From UBA9926 sp023261215 (lineage in GTDB: Bacteria; Pseudomonadota; Gammaproteobacteria; Pseudomonadales; Azotimanducaceae), in assembly GCA_038136035.1 (NCBI GenBank), contig JAYPYV010000001.1, forward strand, positions 116,102 to 180,101: a DNA stretch of 64,000 nt. The letters run 5' to 3'. The position numbers and the translations under genes were made by a program. Below, one piece after another: positions 16,479 through 25,390 of this stretch (the stretch's first letter is position 1; every line of letters begins with the position of its first letter). The notes under the pieces were generated by a model. It was not told the DNA's origin. It saw only the letters and a program-made list of their open reading frames with translations, and made no database searches.

Positions 16479-17330
16479 CTATGCATCCAGTTGAATGGTG
16501 CCTTCGAATACTCGCGCAGCAGATCCAGTCATGGAAAGACTTTGGTGCCCTCCAGGCCAGGCCACCACGAGGTCGCCCCCAGGCATTGAGACCTTAACCT
16601 CTGAAGCCAGTTTTTGCCATTGCCGGCCGACGGCGACCGCAGCGCAAGCCCCCGACCCGCAACCCAGCGTTTCTCCCACCCCTCGCTCAAAAACTCTGAG
16701 TTCGATCTCTTGATCAGTTACGATCCTCATGAAGCCGACGTTCACATCCTGTGGGAAGGTGTGCGTGCGTTTTAAAGCGCTCGCCAAGGGCTCGAGGTCG
16801 GCTGGCGCATCATGATCGAGCAACACAACGGCATGCGGGTTACCGACATTGCAAACACCAAAGGAAAGCGGGGCATCATCTGGCGAAGCCAAGAAGGTCC
16901 AGGTGTGATCCTGGGAGGATTCGCTTGGCGAAAAGGGAATGAGCTCGGGCTCGAACTGTGGTGATGAAAGCTCGACGAGAAAGCGGCCGGAATCAAGTCG
17001 CTGCGTGCGCATGCGGCCGCTCTCTGTCTGCAGCATCAGCGAACGCTTAGGGCTGAGCCGTTTGTCGAAAACAAATTTAGCGAAACAGCGGGCCCCATTA
17101 CCACATTGCCCAGAGGTCGACCCATCGGCATTGTAGATCCGATAAAAGAAATCGGCTTCGGGGTCCGTTGGTGGTTCAACCACGAGCAATTGATCAAACC
17201 CAACGCCCAGTTGCCGGTCAGCTAAGTGGCTGATCTGGCCGGAAGAGAGTTGAATTGACTGACTGAGGGCATCGATCACCATGAAGTCATTGCCAATTCC
17301 CTGCATTTTCGTGAAACGAATCGGCTTCAT
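16479..17330 (-). CDS. dapF: Diaminopimelate epimerase
   Basis: Interconverts LL- and meso-diaminopimelate for lysine and peptidoglycan synthesis. Both catalytic cysteines are present in SGQCGNGARCFA and LGCGSGACAA. I chose ATG 17330 (MKPIRFTKMQGIGNDF), which overlaps the lysA stop as ATGA; the in-frame TTG at 17345 is less likely. Two-fold alpha/beta epimerase repeat of about 283 residues, standard length. Its substrate product feeds LysA encoded just upstream. Confidence 0.96.
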   Translation of the reverse strand: MKPIRFTKMQGIGNDFMVIDALSQSIQLSSGQISHLADRQLGVGFDQLLVVEPPTDPEADFFYRIYNADGSTSGQCGNGARCFAKFVFDKRLSPKRSLMLQTESGRMRTQRLDSGRFLVELSSPQFEPELIPFSPSESSQDHTWTFLASPDDAPLSFGVCNVGNPHAVVLLDHDAPADLEPLASALKRTHTFPQDVNVGFMRIVTDQEIELRVFERGVGETLGCGSGACAAVAVGRQWQKLASEVKVSMPGGDLVVAWPGGHQSLSMTGSAARVFEGTIQLDA

Positions 17331-18583
17331 GATGATGTCAGACAACCCAGCTCGTCTTTGACTAAAGCGGACAGCGATTCACGCGGACGAATGACGCGAG
17401 CTGTGCCTGCTTCGATTAAGATTTCCGCGGCTCTGGGTCGGGAATTGTAGTTAGAACTCATCACAAACCCATAAGCACCGGCGTCTAAAACAGCCAAGCG
17501 CTGCCCTGCTGCAGTATTTAACAACCGATCCTTAGCGAGAAAATCGCCCGTTTCACAGATGGGGCCAACCACGTCGTAGTGTAGGGCCTCTGTGTCAGTG
17601 CCTGCAGGTTCTATTGACTCAATTTTTTGCCAAGCGTTGTAGAGCGAGGGGCGAATCAGGTCATTCATCGCTGCATCCACAACGCAGAAATGTTTGTCTT
17701 CACTCGACTTAATGTATAACACCTCAGTGATCAACAGCCCCGAGTCTGCAACGATCGAGCGACCGGGCTCCAGAATCAATTCCAACTGCCTTTCATCGAG
17801 TCTGGGTTTCAGCCATCGCGCTAATTCTTCCAAAGGAAACGCTGGCTCGTTCTGATATCGAATGCCCATGCCACCACCGAGATCAACGTGCTGAAGTTGA
17901 AGACCCGTCTTAGTCAGTTGATCGACCATCTCAAAAAGTCGCGTCGCCGCTTCCAGGTAAGGCTCAATCTCAGTGATTTGGGAGCCAATATGGCAGTCGA
18001 TTCCCACCATCCTTAGATGCGGATGCTTTGCGGCTTCCTGATAAATCCGTTCGGCCTGTTGCATGGACACCCCGAATTTCGCTTCCTTTAGCCCAGTTGC
18101 GATGTAGGGGTGCGTCTTGGGATCGACGTCTGGATTGACTCGGAGGGAGACGGGGGCGATCAGCTGCGCGTCCTCAGCGATGCGCGCAAGTGCACTGAGC
18201 TCTGCTTCTGATTCCACATTGAAGCAATGAATGTCCTCTCTCAATGCGTCCTGAATTTCCCGCGCTGTCTTGCCAACGCCTGAAAATACCGAACGCTGGG
18301 GCGAGCCGCCGGCGAGTCGAACGCGTTCAAGCTCGCCACTCGAAACGATGTCAAAGCCCGCGCCCATTGAGGCCAGCAAGGCGAGAATAGATAAGTTCGA
18401 GTTGGCCTTGACGGCATAGCAAATTAAGGGATTAATCTCGGCAAACGCATGCTCAAATGCCTGGTAGTTTCTGATAATGGACGCCGCTGAATAGACGTAG
18501 CATGGTGTGCCGAAGGTCTCAGCCACCTCGCTGAGTTTCAGTCCATCTAGTGCGAGTATTCCATCGCGTCGATCAAGGCTCAT
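17327..18583 (-). CDS. lysA: Diaminopimelate decarboxylase
   Basis: PLP-dependent enzyme that makes lysine from meso-diaminopimelate. The fold-type III barrel carries the PLP lysine in CYAVKANSNL, the HIGSQ motif and the glycine-rich phosphate loop LGGGMG; the second active-site segment is GPICETGDFLA. The ATG at 18583 is embedded in the lptM stop (ATGA), and the stop is embedded in the dapF start, so three genes are translationally linked. Confidence 0.96.
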   Translation of the reverse strand: MSLDRRDGILALDGLKLSEVAETFGTPCYVYSAASIIRNYQAFEHAFAEINPLICYAVKANSNLSILALLASMGAGFDIVSSGELERVRLAGGSPQRSVFSGVGKTAREIQDALREDIHCFNVESEAELSALARIAEDAQLIAPVSLRVNPDVDPKTHPYIATGLKEAKFGVSMQQAERIYQEAAKHPHLRMVGIDCHIGSQITEIEPYLEAATRLFEMVDQLTKTGLQLQHVDLGGGMGIRYQNEPAFPLEELARWLKPRLDERQLELILEPGRSIVADSGLLITEVLYIKSSEDKHFCVVDAAMNDLIRPSLYNAWQKIESIEPAGTDTEALHYDVVGPICETGDFLAKDRLLNTAAGQRLAVLDAGAYGFVMSSNYNSRPRAAEILIEAGTARVIRPRESLSALVKDELGCLTSS

Positions 18584-18696
18584 GGCGAAACCACCGAGGC
18601 TTGAGTTGTGTCGATCGTTTCTTCTGGCAGGTAGAGCGGCCCTTTTTGCCCGCAGCTAGAAAGAAGAAAGATGAGAGCGATCAGAGTTAGTCGCAT
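18580..18696 (-). CDS. lptM: LPS-assembly lipoprotein LptM (YifL)
   Basis: A 38-residue lipoprotein: short positively charged start, a leucine-rich hydrophobic stretch and the lipobox LLSSCGQKGPLYLP, the hallmark of LptM/YifL. The cysteine would be lipidated and the protein held in the outer membrane, where LptM helps maturation of the LptD/LptE translocon. Its TGA stop overlaps the lysA ATG by 4 bases. The same lptM-next-to-cyaY arrangement occurs in E. coli. Too short for usual ORF cut-offs and easily missed. Confidence 0.92.
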   Translation of the reverse strand: MRLTLIALIFLLSSCGQKGPLYLPEETIDTTQASVVSP

Positions 18697-18773
18697 AGGG
18701 GGTCAGTGCATTGAGCGGGCCGAAATTATACTGAAGTCTTTAGGCAAGGGGGAGCAAGCCGGTGAGCAAGCCA

Positions 18774-19100
18774 ATGACCGATCGCGAATTTCATGGTCTT
18801 TTGGACGAAATCATGATGACCATTGAGGACGAAATCGATGCGCTTGATGATGATTTTGATTTTGATCGATCTGGCGGTCAGTTGGTGATTACCTTCCCGG
18901 ATTACTCCCAATTAATCTTGAGTCGTCAGGTTGCACAAAAGGAATTGTGGATCGCGGCGAAGTCTGGAGGCTTTCACCTCGCTCTGTCTAGGAAGACGTG
19001 GATGTGTCATTCGAGCGGAGAAGCGCTTTGGCCGCTCCTTGCGCGGCTATTCAGGGAGCAGTGGTACGAAGGCAGCGAGGCGTTTAACGACTTTCTTTAG
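18774..19100 (+). CDS. cyaY: Frataxin homologue CyaY
   Basis: Iron-binding regulator of Fe-S cluster assembly on IscS/IscU. Acidic first helix (DEIMMTIEDEIDALDDDFDFD), beta sheet with GGQLVITFPD and the conserved tail segments (WIAAKSGGFHL, WPLLARLF). I prefer ATG 18774 (MTDREFHGLLDE); a GTG at 18762 has a good GGGGGAG site and would add four residues. Divergent from lptM and convergent with argH, overlapping its end by 17 bp. Confidence 0.93.
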   Translation: MTDREFHGLLDEIMMTIEDEIDALDDDFDFDRSGGQLVITFPDYSQLILSRQVAQKELWIAAKSGGFHLALSRKTWMCHSSGEALWPLLARLFREQWYEGSEAFNDFL

Positions 19101-20466
19101 CTCGGGCAATCGCTGCTCTGACGCTTGATGGTGCAGTGCCCCCGAAGTGGGCTCTGGCATTCACAGACCCTTCCAGGGTCAAGCTTTCAAACACATCGGA
19201 ATCGATTTTATCCGACACGGATTGCATCGCGCTCAATTCGAGCTGGGAAAGATCGACTCCCGACTGGATGGCCATACTCACCAATCGCCCAACGATGTGG
19301 TGGGCATCACGGAATGCGACACCCTTGCGCACAAGATAATCGGCGAGGTCGGTGGCGGTCGCAAACCCTTTGAGTGCAGCCTCTCGCATGGCATCACGAT
19401 CAGGCTCGAGATGAGGCAGCATGTCGGTGAACGCACGCAAGCAATCTCGCACGGTATTAACCGTATCAAATAGGGGTTCTTTATCCTCTTGGTTGTCCTT
19501 GTTGTAGGCCAGTGGCTGGCTTTTCATCAAGGTTAGAAGACTCATTAAACTGCCGTAAACGCGGCCCGCTTTGCCTCGAACCAGCTCGGGGACGTCTGGA
19601 TTTTTCTTCTGAGGCATGATCGAAGAGCCTGTGCAGAAGCGATCGGGTAACTCGATGAATCCAACCAAGGGCGAGGACCAAAGCACGAGTTCCTCTGACC
19701 ATCTCGATAGATGCATCATTAAAAGACTCGCTGCATGACAGAACTCAATCGCGAAATCACGATCGCTTACGGCGTCTAGTGAGTTTTCCGCAACGCGATC
19801 GAACCCCAGTAACTCTGCGGTGCGGGCGCGTTCAATGGGAAAGCTCGTACCTGCCAGGGCCGCAGCTCCAAGGGGCAGAACGTTCACCCTTTTTCGGCAA
19901 TCACGCAGGCGGTCAGCATCTCGCTGGATCATCTCGTGCCAGGCCATCAAATGGTGACCAAAGACCACAGGCTGTGCGACTTGAAGATGGGTGAAGCCCG
20001 GCATGATGGTCTCGGTTTCTTTCTCTGCCAGCGTGACGAGTACCGCGGCCAGTGCCTGGATCTGGTCAAGGATCTGATCAATGGCGTGCCGAAGGTACAA
20101 GCGGATATCGGTTGCGACCTGGTCGTTTCGAGATCGAGCGGTATGCAGGACCTTAGCGACCTCGCCGACGCGATCGATGAGAGCAGATTCAATATTCATG
20201 TGGACGTCTTCAAGCGCCACTGACCAGGTGAATTGGCCGTTTCGTATCTCATCGAGAATGCCCAGGAGCCCCGATTTGATCTGCTCGAAGGCCTCAGTAG
20301 AGATAATGTTTTGCTCGCAGAGCATGGTGGCGTGGGCGATCGAGCCCTCGATATCGAAAGCAGCCAAGATCTGATCAAAGGTCACGGAAGCCGTGAAGGC
20401 CTCGACAAACGCATCCGTCGACTCCGAAAAGCGACCGTCCCATAATTTTTCGGGTTCCGTTCCCAT
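19084..20466 (-). CDS. argH: Argininosuccinate lyase
   Basis: Last enzyme of arginine synthesis, releasing fumarate from argininosuccinate. The fumarase-superfamily signature GSSIMPQKKNPD is intact and the N-terminus LWDGRFSESTDAFVEAFTAS is typical. I chose ATG 20466 (MGTEPEKLWDGRF); the frame stays open to 20577 but the extra residues have no family match. About 460 residues. Divergent from hemC, as in pseudomonads, where the algZ-algR pair sits between them; that pair is absent here. Confidence 0.95.
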   Translation of the reverse strand: MGTEPEKLWDGRFSESTDAFVEAFTASVTFDQILAAFDIEGSIAHATMLCEQNIISTEAFEQIKSGLLGILDEIRNGQFTWSVALEDVHMNIESALIDRVGEVAKVLHTARSRNDQVATDIRLYLRHAIDQILDQIQALAAVLVTLAEKETETIMPGFTHLQVAQPVVFGHHLMAWHEMIQRDADRLRDCRKRVNVLPLGAAALAGTSFPIERARTAELLGFDRVAENSLDAVSDRDFAIEFCHAASLLMMHLSRWSEELVLWSSPLVGFIELPDRFCTGSSIMPQKKNPDVPELVRGKAGRVYGSLMSLLTLMKSQPLAYNKDNQEDKEPLFDTVNTVRDCLRAFTDMLPHLEPDRDAMREAALKGFATATDLADYLVRKGVAFRDAHHIVGRLVSMAIQSGVDLSQLELSAMQSVSDKIDSDVFESLTLEGSVNARAHFGGTAPSSVRAAIARAKESR

Positions 20467-20792
20467 GAAAGGGCTCTCGAGTGGCGGAGCGCCTAGTATA
20501 ACAGCTGCAACGTCGGTAAGATCGGCGATCACGGTCTGTCGGGTGCGCGAGCGTTGAGGGTCGCAAGCACATTGCAACTCGCCCTCTGACTGGGTTCACT
20601 CATGGATTGGCGGTCGTTCTGGGCGTGAGCATGGCTTTGGCGCGAGCCGCTAAGGTTTTTGCTTAGGGCATTGGGATCAAGGTGAGGCCAACCAAAGAAG
20701 ATCGAAACAAGACCAAAAGAAGACGATATTCTCAAATCCTAAAGTAGCTACGATTTACTCTGATCTTCATCGAAGCGTCCTTGAGGCGTGGA
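20467..20792. other. argH-hemC divergent intergenic region
   Basis: About 325 bp that must carry promoters for both genes. I see no convincing -35/-10 pair and no small gene. Confidence 0.5.
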
Positions 20793-21746
20793 ATGATTCC
20801 TACGGCATCACAATTGGAAACGAACTGGCCCTTGGACAAAGTCACCATTACAACGCGAAAAAGTATTCTTGCTCAGTGGCAGGCCAACGAGGTCGCTCGT
20901 CGGATCAAGGCGATCGCGCCAGATATCAGAGTCGAACTGTTGGGCCTCTCGACCGAAGGTGACCGACGTCAGGATGTTGCGCTCAACACGCTGGGAGGTA
21001 AGGGTGTTTTTGTGAAAGAGCTTGAGACCGTGCTCTTAGCAAATGAGGCCGATATTGCGGTCCATTCGATGAAGGATGTACCGGCGGTGTTGCCTGACGG
21101 TCTTGAAATCGTTGCAATGATCCCACGCGCGAATCCCCTTGATGCATTGGTGTCCAATCATTTCGAATCTCTTGAGGCCTTACCAACTGACGCAAAGATT
21201 GGCACCTCGAGTCTACGGCGAGCGGTGCAGTTGCGCCGGGCTTTCCCGGAGTTTCGATGCGAGCCGCTTAGAGGCAATGTCGATACCCGTCTTGCTCGAT
21301 TAGATCGTGGGGATTTTGACGCCATTATTCTTGCTTGCGCGGGTCTTGATCGCCTGGCGCTTGGTCATCGGATTCGGCAGCGAATTCCCGAGGATATTTG
21401 CTTGCCAAGCGCGGGACAGGGTGCCGTGGGCATTGAAATGAAGACCGACCGACACGATCTGCGCGCGTTACTGGGTCGACTGAACGATACTGAAACCTCG
21501 CAAGCCGTGAATGCCGAACGTGCGATCATTTCGGTCTTGGGTGCCACATGCAATCAGCCCGTCGCGGTTCATTGTGCATCAGCAGAGGGTGATCATCTCG
21601 TGCTTCGGGGTTTTGTCAGCGATGTGAATGGACGCCATTGTTTAAGCGCACGCGCCGAAGGCCCTCGCGGCGCGATTGATGATTTGGTGCATGAAGTCGG
21701 TCAATCGCTTCTTGCAGATGGCGCACTTGAACTGCTAGCCCAGTGA
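20793..21746 (+). CDS. hemC: Hydroxymethylbilane synthase (porphobilinogen deaminase)
   Basis: Polymerises four porphobilinogen units on a covalently bound dipyrromethane cofactor. Visible: ATRKS-like TTRKSILAQWQ start, GGKGVFVKELE, AVHSMKDVP and the cofactor cysteine in LGATCNQPVAV. I chose ATG 20793 with GAGG 6 bp upstream over an in-frame TTG at 20781. First gene of hemC-hemD-hemX-hemY; hemB for the preceding step is at 27.3-28.3 kb. Confidence 0.96.
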   Translation: MIPTASQLETNWPLDKVTITTRKSILAQWQANEVARRIKAIAPDIRVELLGLSTEGDRRQDVALNTLGGKGVFVKELETVLLANEADIAVHSMKDVPAVLPDGLEIVAMIPRANPLDALVSNHFESLEALPTDAKIGTSSLRRAVQLRRAFPEFRCEPLRGNVDTRLARLDRGDFDAIILACAGLDRLALGHRIRQRIPEDICLPSAGQGAVGIEMKTDRHDLRALLGRLNDTETSQAVNAERAIISVLGATCNQPVAVHCASAEGDHLVLRGFVSDVNGRHCLSARAEGPRGAIDDLVHEVGQSLLADGALELLAQ

Positions 21747-21751
21747 GTTAG

Positions 21752-22465
21752 ATGCCAATGCGCTGGCTGCTGACGCGACCTCATCCTCTGAATGCGCCGC
21801 TGGCTGAAGCGCTGAGACTCGCAGGGGATGCGTGTTGGGAGCACCCCCTACTTGCGATTGAACCGCTCCCAGCTGATGCTCAACGATTGCTCATTCAAAC
21901 ATCAACGGCCTGGGATCGGGTGATTTTCACGAGCCAAGCTTCAGTCGATTATTCGCTCGAACTGCTCAAGGCATTGCAGCGTTCAAAGCCGCAGCCCGTT
22001 TATTATGCAGTAGGGCAAGCAACCGTCGATCGACTCGCCGGTGAGGGTTTGACCGCTGGTGCAGGTCAAGACAATGGATCGGAATCGCTCTTGGAAGCAA
22101 TGCTGCCATTGCCTAGCGAGCAGCGCATTCTACTGATCACTGGACAAGGGGGTCGTCAATTAATCGATGACGTGTTGAAGCGCAATGGCCACCACCTCAC
22201 GCGGTGTGAGGTATACCGGCGACAGAGCTTGGTGGATACGAGTTTGGATCGACTCGTCCAGGAACATTCGATCGATACGGTATTGATCACGTCAGCCCAG
22301 GCCTTGAGCGCCTTGACGCAGTCGCTTGATCGGGCGACTCGGGAGCACCTGCAATTGGTGGTCATGTCTAAACGAATTGCGGATATCGCAAGCGAATTGG
22401 ATTATGCCCGAGTGGTGATATCGAACGACCTTCGTGCTGAGGCGCTGCGATTGGCGATAGAATAA
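21752..22465 (+). CDS. hemD: Uroporphyrinogen-III synthase
   Basis: Closes and inverts ring D of hydroxymethylbilane. The family is poorly conserved, but LLTRP at the N-terminus, FTSQASVDY and the ITSAQALSAL segment near residue 175 fit HemD, as does its place directly after hemC (5-bp gap). 237 residues, normal. ATG 21752 or 21758. Confidence 0.9.
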   Translation: MPMRWLLTRPHPLNAPLAEALRLAGDACWEHPLLAIEPLPADAQRLLIQTSTAWDRVIFTSQASVDYSLELLKALQRSKPQPVYYAVGQATVDRLAGEGLTAGAGQDNGSESLLEAMLPLPSEQRILLITGQGGRQLIDDVLKRNGHHLTRCEVYRRQSLVDTSLDRLVQEHSIDTVLITSAQALSALTQSLDRATREHLQLVVMSKRIADIASELDYARVVISNDLRAEALRLAIE

Positions 22466-22493
22466 AGCGATGCAGGGTTGAGATGAACTGTCT

Positions 22494-23573
22494 ATGACGG
22501 ACACCGAAAATCAAACGGGACGGGATGCGGCGGTTTCGATATCGAGCATCGAAGCCCCGCGGGTTGTTCCAGCCGCGCGAGCGTCTTGGTTGATGCGTTT
22601 GCTCGTGAGCCTGCTCCTGGTGTTAGTCGTCGGTCTTGGCTTTGGCGCCGTGTGGCTTTGGCAACGTCAGGTGGAGGCATCTAACCAATTTGCTCAGCTA
22701 GACGAACGCTTGGACGCCCTCACCGTTGTGAAAGACAAGATCCGCGTTCTCGAATCACGACAGCGAGAAACTGAAGCCGACCTTAGCGCGCAAGCCGCGT
22801 CGGTTAACACCCTGGAGGCCACGGCAGCGCCCCTGATCGCGCGCCAGGTTCGTCTTTCGTCGATAGCGCTGGTCACCGAGCTGAACTATCTGTTGCGGAC
22901 CGCATCGCTTGCGCTCACGCTCTCAAGGGATGTTGTGCTCGCTGATCAGCTGTTAAAAGAGGCAGTTAACCTTGTCGGGAGAGAAAATCTACCTGGCCTG
23001 GATGCGCTGAAAGAAGCGTTGAAAGAAGATCGTGCTCGCTTGACGAACCATAAGGGGTTGGATGTTTCGGCGACTTATTTGTCATTGGCTTCTTTGGCGC
23101 ACTGGGTGACCGAGCAGTCCACGACGACTGCGGCCATGTCAGCGAGCTTAAAAGTTACGACTGAGAGCGAGGAAGCCAACCAAGCATCGTCAGCTTCTAA
23201 TAACTCTTGGCAAGGGTTGGCGGAGCGGGCTCTGGAACGTTTGGCAAGTCTCGTTGATTTTAGAAAGAATCAGCCGCCGATTCGTTTGGGCCCATCGGAG
23301 GGTGATGCCGCGTTGTTGCTTCAAAACCAATTGCTGTTACTGAAAACTGCGCAACTGGCGTTGTTGGAGAGAAATCAAGCGGTGTTTGATATCAGCATGG
23401 CGCAATTTGAGGCAGACGCTGAGCGCTTTTATTCTCTGGCTCAGGGCGATCCCATGATCTTGACGATGAAAAGCCTACGAGCGATCGAGATAGACATCGA
23501 GCCGCCTGTGATCGACGCATCCCTTGGCGCCTTTGAGCGGTTCCGGGCTAAGTTGGAGGAAGACGGCCGGTGA
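22494..23573 (+). CDS. hemX: HemX family inner-membrane protein
   Basis: Single-span membrane protein of the HemX family (often misnamed uroporphyrinogen C-methyltransferase). A cytoplasmic N-terminus of about 35 residues, one transmembrane helix (LLVSLLLVLVVGLGFGAVWL), then a long periplasmic helical and probably coiled-coil domain. It is a conserved partner of HemY in gammaproteobacterial hemCDXY operons; the molecular role is unsettled. The stop overlaps the hemY GTG. Confidence 0.88.
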   Translation: MTDTENQTGRDAAVSISSIEAPRVVPAARASWLMRLLVSLLLVLVVGLGFGAVWLWQRQVEASNQFAQLDERLDALTVVKDKIRVLESRQRETEADLSAQAASVNTLEATAAPLIARQVRLSSIALVTELNYLLRTASLALTLSRDVVLADQLLKEAVNLVGRENLPGLDALKEALKEDRARLTNHKGLDVSATYLSLASLAHWVTEQSTTTAAMSASLKVTTESEEANQASSASNNSWQGLAERALERLASLVDFRKNQPPIRLGPSEGDAALLLQNQLLLLKTAQLALLERNQAVFDISMAQFEADAERFYSLAQGDPMILTMKSLRAIEIDIEPPVIDASLGAFERFRAKLEEDGR

Positions 23574-24661
23574 AATGGTGGTTCGTAGCCTTGATCGTGA
23601 TCATCGCGGTTGCGGTTGGCACCGGAGTCAGTCGGGATCCAGGTTATTTACTCATTGCCTATGGAGAGTACCAACTTGAAACCAGCGTTTGGGTTGCGTT
23701 GGTCTTCCTTTTGGTTGCAATTTTTGGCGTTCGCCTTGGCCAATCGTTCTTCATGGCGCTTTTTGGCCTTGGCGCGCGCTGGGGGCAATGGCGTCAGAAT
23801 AGGGCTAAAGCCAAGAGCCAGCGGTTCGTCCAACGGGCGTGGTCTCTAGATCAGATTGGTGAAGTGGATCGAGCCACCACGTACTTAGAAACCCTCGTTT
23901 CTGATAAAGATTGGGGATCATGGGCCTCGTTGATGCTGGCGAAACTTGAGGGTCAAGCGGGCCTCCAAGCACCCTCAGAGGGAACTGCGCTTGAAGAAGC
24001 GGCCACTTGGCTCGCTATGAATCATGAGGTGTCTGAAGGTCAATTTGAGAAGGCCTACGCTTTAAGTCAAAGCCTACCCAAAAATCCTATAACGACCGCG
24101 AAGGCGCTGGATATTGCGCTCGCGAGCAATGACGTCTCCGTTGTGCAAAAAGCGTTGCGGGCTTCGACGCAGTTCGAAGCACTGCCCACCGATGAACAAC
24201 TCATGTTGATTATTGCGCGGGCTGGTTCAGCGGGTTCAGATGAATTGCGCCGTGATTGGCTCTTGCTACTTACGCGGCTTCCCAGAGATCAAGATGGTCG
24301 CTTATTCAGCGTTCTGTCAGCGTTCTCTGACCCCAGTCTTGGAGAAGAAACGGCTCGAGCGCTGGCCAAGCGCTGGCCGACCGCGCCCCTCTTTTTGGTT
24401 TACGGGCTGCTTGCCGCTCAGCATCCGGAGCAATTTGATAGGCCGCTCAAGAAATTAAGGAGCAAGGCCAGTAATGAAGACGCATTACGTCTTCTTGACG
24501 CTGCGAGGATGGAGGCGCTAGATCCAGAAGCAAGCTTGCAAGCTTATGTTGATTTGGCATCGCGAGTAGAAAGTCGACTTTTAAGGCATCGGATGTTGGT
24601 CTTGGCTTCCCAGTCAGGCCAAGGACAAGTCGTCGCTCGAATGCTAGAGGCGCTGGTATAA
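23570..24661 (+). CDS. hemY: HemY, haem-biosynthesis-associated TPR membrane protein
   Basis: HemY N-terminal domain with two transmembrane helices (VALIVIIAVAVGTGV; VWVALVFLLVAIFGVRL) followed by a helical TPR-like region. Unrelated to the protoporphyrinogen oxidase also called HemY. Starts at GTG 23570, overlapping the hemX stop by 4 bases, so translation is likely coupled. Its exact role in tetrapyrrole synthesis is unknown. Confidence 0.88.
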   Translation: MKWWFVALIVIIAVAVGTGVSRDPGYLLIAYGEYQLETSVWVALVFLLVAIFGVRLGQSFFMALFGLGARWGQWRQNRAKAKSQRFVQRAWSLDQIGEVDRATTYLETLVSDKDWGSWASLMLAKLEGQAGLQAPSEGTALEEAATWLAMNHEVSEGQFEKAYALSQSLPKNPITTAKALDIALASNDVSVVQKALRASTQFEALPTDEQLMLIIARAGSAGSDELRRDWLLLLTRLPRDQDGRLFSVLSAFSDPSLGEETARALAKRWPTAPLFLVYGLLAAQHPEQFDRPLKKLRSKASNEDALRLLDAARMEALDPEASLQAYVDLASRVESRLLRHRMLVLASQSGQGQVVARMLEALV

Positions 24662-24665
24662 GGCT

Positions 24666-25376
24666 TTAACGCCTTGGCGCGTAGTCGAAAACGTCAGCGT
24701 GAACACGAGCTTCTAACACGCCTACTGTGAGCAGACGATCAAGTGTTCCATAAACCATGGCAGGGCTGCCTGATATGAAGATCTCAGCCTCCTCGATAGC
24801 CTCGCATTCATCTATCACAGCATCAACGACGAGCCCCTTTCGGCCCACCCAATGATCATGCGGCTCACTGATCACGGGGTAATAGCGAACGTTCGAATGC
24901 CTGAGTGCAAGCGCCTCGAAATAACCGGAAAGGTAGAGCTCTTCGGGTGTGAGAGTCCCCCAAAAAATAGATAAAGACTGGCTCTCAGATTGCTGCATAA
25001 CCCAATCACAGATGCTTTTCATCTGTGTGATGCCTGTTGCAGCAGCGATCAGAATGAGGGGTCTATCAGGTGTTTTTGAAATAAAACAGGCGCCCTCTGG
25101 ATAGGTGATATCAATCGAAGATGGACGTTGATCCAGATAGCCTTCAACCAGCGCAGAATCGCTCGAACCAGGCGTTGGTTTGATATGAAGTTCGAGGGTC
25201 TCACCGCCGGGCGCATTGGCAATCGAAAACGGGAAACGCCGGTCACTGATGACGAGCTGTAAGTACTGCCCGGCGAAAAAATCAATTGCAAGACTGGGCT
25301 TGCTGAGCACAAGACGACGGACGCCCGCATCGAAAAAGTCATGCTCGATGACGCGACAGGACCAGGTTTCTGCCAT
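24666..25376 (-). CDS. NAD(P)H-flavin reductase, Fre-like
   Basis: Ferredoxin-NADP-reductase fold. The flavin motif is RFPFSIAN (the R-x-(Y/F)-S type) after GQYLQLVI, and the NAD(P)H site is LILIAAATGITQMKS. Probably reduces free flavins. E. coli Fre and its pseudomonad homologue lie beside ubiD and rho; here ubiD is absent and rho follows directly upstream. Convergent with hemY, 4 bp apart. Confidence 0.85.
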   Translation of the reverse strand: MAETWSCRVIEHDFFDAGVRRLVLSKPSLAIDFFAGQYLQLVISDRRFPFSIANAPGGETLELHIKPTPGSSDSALVEGYLDQRPSSIDITYPEGACFISKTPDRPLILIAAATGITQMKSICDWVMQQSESQSLSIFWGTLTPEELYLSGYFEALALRHSNVRYYPVISEPHDHWVGRKGLVVDAVIDECEAIEEAEIFISGSPAMVYGTLDRLLTVGVLEARVHADVFDYAPRR

Positions 25377-25390
25377 GTTGAGAACTTTGA

